This document shows positions 5,972 to 7,064 of a stretch of 7,064 nucleotides of DNA, piece by piece (within the stretch, counting starts at the first letter, position 1; each line of letters starts with the position of its first letter). A program made the position numbers and the translations under genes. This DNA comes from Comamonadaceae bacterium (GTDB lineage Bacteria > Pseudomonadota > Gammaproteobacteria > Burkholderiales > Burkholderiaceae_C): the NCBI GenBank assembly GCA_027490555.1, contig JAIXXW010000198.1, positions 1 to 7,064 of the forward strand. The letters are read 5' to 3'. A model generated the notes under the pieces. It ran no database searches. It saw nothing but the letters and a program-made list of their open reading frames with translations, and had not been told where the DNA came from.

Positions 5972-6094
5972 ATGAGTGCTCTGGGCTTTCGGGCCCATGG
6001 CACGCACTCGATCAAAGGGATTGGGGCTCACAAAAGCTTCAATCCCTTTTTTATTCCAAAACCCACAGATCCGCCCCGATCTTCCGCACCATGA
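5972..6094 (+). CDS. Possible 40-codon leader ORF overlapping the pheS start (uncertain)
   Basis: An ATG five bases after the rplT stop opens a frame of 40 codons that runs through both hairpins and ends with TGA at 6092-6094, sharing the ATGA overlap with the pheS start. Its peptide begins MSALGFRAHG and includes SFNPFFIP, with three phenylalanine codons at 6038-6052. The two adjacent TTT codons are simply the T run of the terminator, unlike E. coli pheM where Phe codons lie upstream of it. No good Shine-Dalgarno precedes the ATG. The frame may be chance; it is recorded because pheS itself lacks a visible ribosome-binding site and translational coupling would explain that. Confidence 0.2.
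   Translation: MSALGFRAHGTHSIKGIGAHKSFNPFFIPKPTDPPRSSAP
5974..6009 (+). promoter_or_regulatory. Imperfect stem-loop between rplT and its terminator
   Basis: GAGTGC at 5974-5979 can pair with GCACTC at 6004-6009, and inside it TGGGC at 5982-5986 pairs with GCCCA at 5993-5997. A T-G wobble closes a TTCG loop at 5988-5991. It stands immediately before the terminator at 6014. No clear alternative pairing with the terminator stem was found, so an antiterminator role is not supported. Confidence 0.4.
6014..6052 (+). terminator. Strong intrinsic terminator between rplT and pheS
   Basis: AAAGGGATTG at 6014-6023 pairs perfectly with CAATCCCTTT at 6040-6049. The stem can extend inward by GGGC/GCTT (two wobble pairs) to a loop of about eight bases. 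Six consecutive T (6047-6052) complete the signal. It lies 47 bases after the rplT stop and 38 bases before the pheS start. In E. coli pheST is controlled by an attenuator in the same gap, so conditional read-through is plausible, but a leader peptide of the pheM kind is not clearly seen. Confidence 0.8.
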
Positions 6095-7064
6095 ACGAGC
6101 TGGACACCCTGGTCGAATCCGCACGCCAGAGTTTTGCGCAGGCACTGACACCTGCCGACCTCGAAAACGCCAAAGCCCTGTTTTTGGGCAAATCCGGCCG
6201 CATCACCGAACTGATGAAGGGCATGGCCGCCCTGAGCGTGGAAGACAAGAAAACCCGAGGCGCGGCCATCAATCTGGCCAAACAGGCGATCGAGGCCGCC
6301 TTGCAGGCGCGCCGCCAGGCGCTGGCCGATGCCGAGCTGCAAGCCCAGCTCAAGGCGGAGGCACTGGACGTGAGCTTGCCCGGGCGCGGTGTCCGGCTGG
6401 GTGGCTTGCACCCGGTTTCGCTCACGCTCGAGCGGGTGGAGCAGATTTTTGGCTCGATGGGCTTTGAAGTCGCTCAGGGGCCCGAGATCGAGACCGACTG
6501 GTTCAACTTCACCGCGCTGAACACGCCCGAAGATCACCCGGCCCGCTCGATGCACGACACGTTTTATGTCGAAGGCGGTGACCTGCTGCGCACGCACACC
6601 AGCCCGATGCAAATCCGCCACGCGGTGCAACACGTCAAGCGCTACAAAAACCAACTCGACGCCGGACAAGGCATGCCCGAGATCCGCGTCATCGCACCCG
6701 GCCGCACTTACCGGGTGGACAGCGATGCCACCCATTCGCCCATGTTCCACCAGTGCGAAGGCCTGTGGATTGGCGAAAACGTCAGCTTCAAGGACCTCAA
6801 GGTGGTGGTCACCGATTTCTGCCGCACCTTTTTTGAAAGCGACGATCTGGTGCTGCGCTTTCGGCCCAGTTTTTTCCCCTTCACCGAGCCCAGTGCCGAA
6901 ATCGACATCCAGTTCCAAAGCGGCCCCTTGGCGGGGCGCTGGCTCGAAGTCGGTGGCTCGGGTCAGGTGCACCCCAACGTGGTGCGCAACATGGGCCTGG
7001 AGCCCGAGCAGTTCATCGGCTTTGCCTTCGGCATGGGCATGGACCGTTTCACCATGCTGCGCTA
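6091..7064 (+). CDS. pheS: Phenylalanyl-tRNA synthetase alpha subunit, 3' end cut by window
   Basis: PheS is the catalytic alpha chain of the (alpha-beta)2 class II enzyme that attaches phenylalanine to tRNA-Phe. The first 324 residues are present; probably about 20-25 are missing at the C-terminus. Residues 1-90 form the helical tRNA-binding arm (ARQSFAQALTPADLENAKAL, then an alanine/glutamine-rich coiled-coil stretch). The core follows: FGSMGFEVAQGPEIETDWFNF with ALNTPEDHPAR (motif 1 region), HTSPMQIR (169-176), GRTYRVDSDATHSPMFHQ (motif 2), FRPSFFPFTEPS (Phe pocket) and GFAFGMGMDRFTML (motif 3). A312 matches the alanine known as the size gate for phenylalanine in E. coli (A294, from memory). 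The ATG at 6091 gives the expected N-terminus MNELDTLVESA, but no Shine-Dalgarno is visible upstream. pheT is expected just beyond the window. Confidence 0.96.
   Translation, partial: MNELDTLVESARQSFAQALTPADLENAKALFLGKSGRITELMKGMAALSVEDKKTRGAAINLAKQAIEAALQARRQALADAELQAQLKAEALDVSLPGRGVRLGGLHPVSLTLERVEQIFGSMGFEVAQGPEIETDWFNFTALNTPEDHPARSMHDTFYVEGGDLLRTHTSPMQIRHAVQHVKRYKNQLDAGQGMPEIRVIAPGRTYRVDSDATHSPMFHQCEGLWIGENVSFKDLKVVVTDFCRTFFESDDLVLRFRPSFFPFTEPSAEIDIQFQSGPLAGRWLEVGGSGQVHPNVVRNMGLEPEQFIGFAFGMGMDRFTMLR

Noticed and set aside
5976..6467. Plus-strand frame of 163 codons overlapping pheS
   Set aside because: It is an out-of-frame reading of pheS; the arginine/proline/glycine-rich product is typical of shifted GC-rich codons.
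6028..6972. Minus-strand open frame of 314 codons opposite pheS
   Set aside because: It covers a well-conserved pheS and the terminator, with no motif or start signal of its own.
1..7064. Search for a new defence system, CRISPR array, tRNA gene, phage gene or toxin-antitoxin pair
   Set aside because: Nothing of the kind was seen. Apart from the IS end, the whole window is accounted for by conserved metabolic and translation genes with short gaps, and no tandem or regularly spaced repeats were noticed.

Overview
The window is a stretch of ordinary bacterial core chromosome carrying one recent-looking mobile element at its left edge. The GC-rich codon use, the single-polypeptide NADP-dependent isocitrate dehydrogenase, the order thrS-infC-rpmI-rplT-pheS, and an infC that must start on a non-AUG codon together suggest a betaproteobacterium of the order Burkholderiales, probably Comamonadaceae (Rhodoferax/Limnohabitans/Polaromonas-like). 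The family-level placement is inference from protein wording; no search was run.

Layout. Positions 1-119 are the left end of an IS3-family (IS150-like) insertion sequence: the terminal inverted repeat, a terminator-like hairpin made partly from that repeat, and the first 22 codons of the OrfA transposase subunit on the minus strand. Positions 120-176 are a short flank with a strong stem-loop and what may be half of a terminator cut by the element. Positions 177-2414 (minus strand) encode the complete monomeric isocitrate dehydrogenase. Positions 2415-2632 are a divergent intergenic region. From 2633 to the right edge, all genes are on the plus strand: thrS (threonyl-tRNA synthetase), infC (initiation factor IF-3, start codon ATC), rpmI (ribosomal protein L35), rplT (ribosomal protein L20) and pheS (phenylalanyl-tRNA synthetase alpha subunit, cut off by the window end).

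How the genes work together. The plus-strand genes form the classic translation operon: two aminoacyl-tRNA synthetases, an initiation factor and two large-subunit proteins. In E. coli several members control themselves (ThrRS on its own mRNA, IF-3 through its rare start codon, L20 on the rpmI leader, pheST by attenuation). The sequence here shows matching opportunities at each boundary: an ATC start with a good ribosome-binding site for infC, a run of UUCG-loop hairpins between infC and rpmI, and a full intrinsic terminator between rplT and pheS. The isocitrate dehydrogenase is a separate TCA-cycle gene read in the opposite direction.

No new defence system, CRISPR array, tRNA gene, phage gene or unexplained gene was found. 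The points worth a second look are the IS end and its insertion point, the infC start, and the RNA structures and small overlapping reading frame before pheS.
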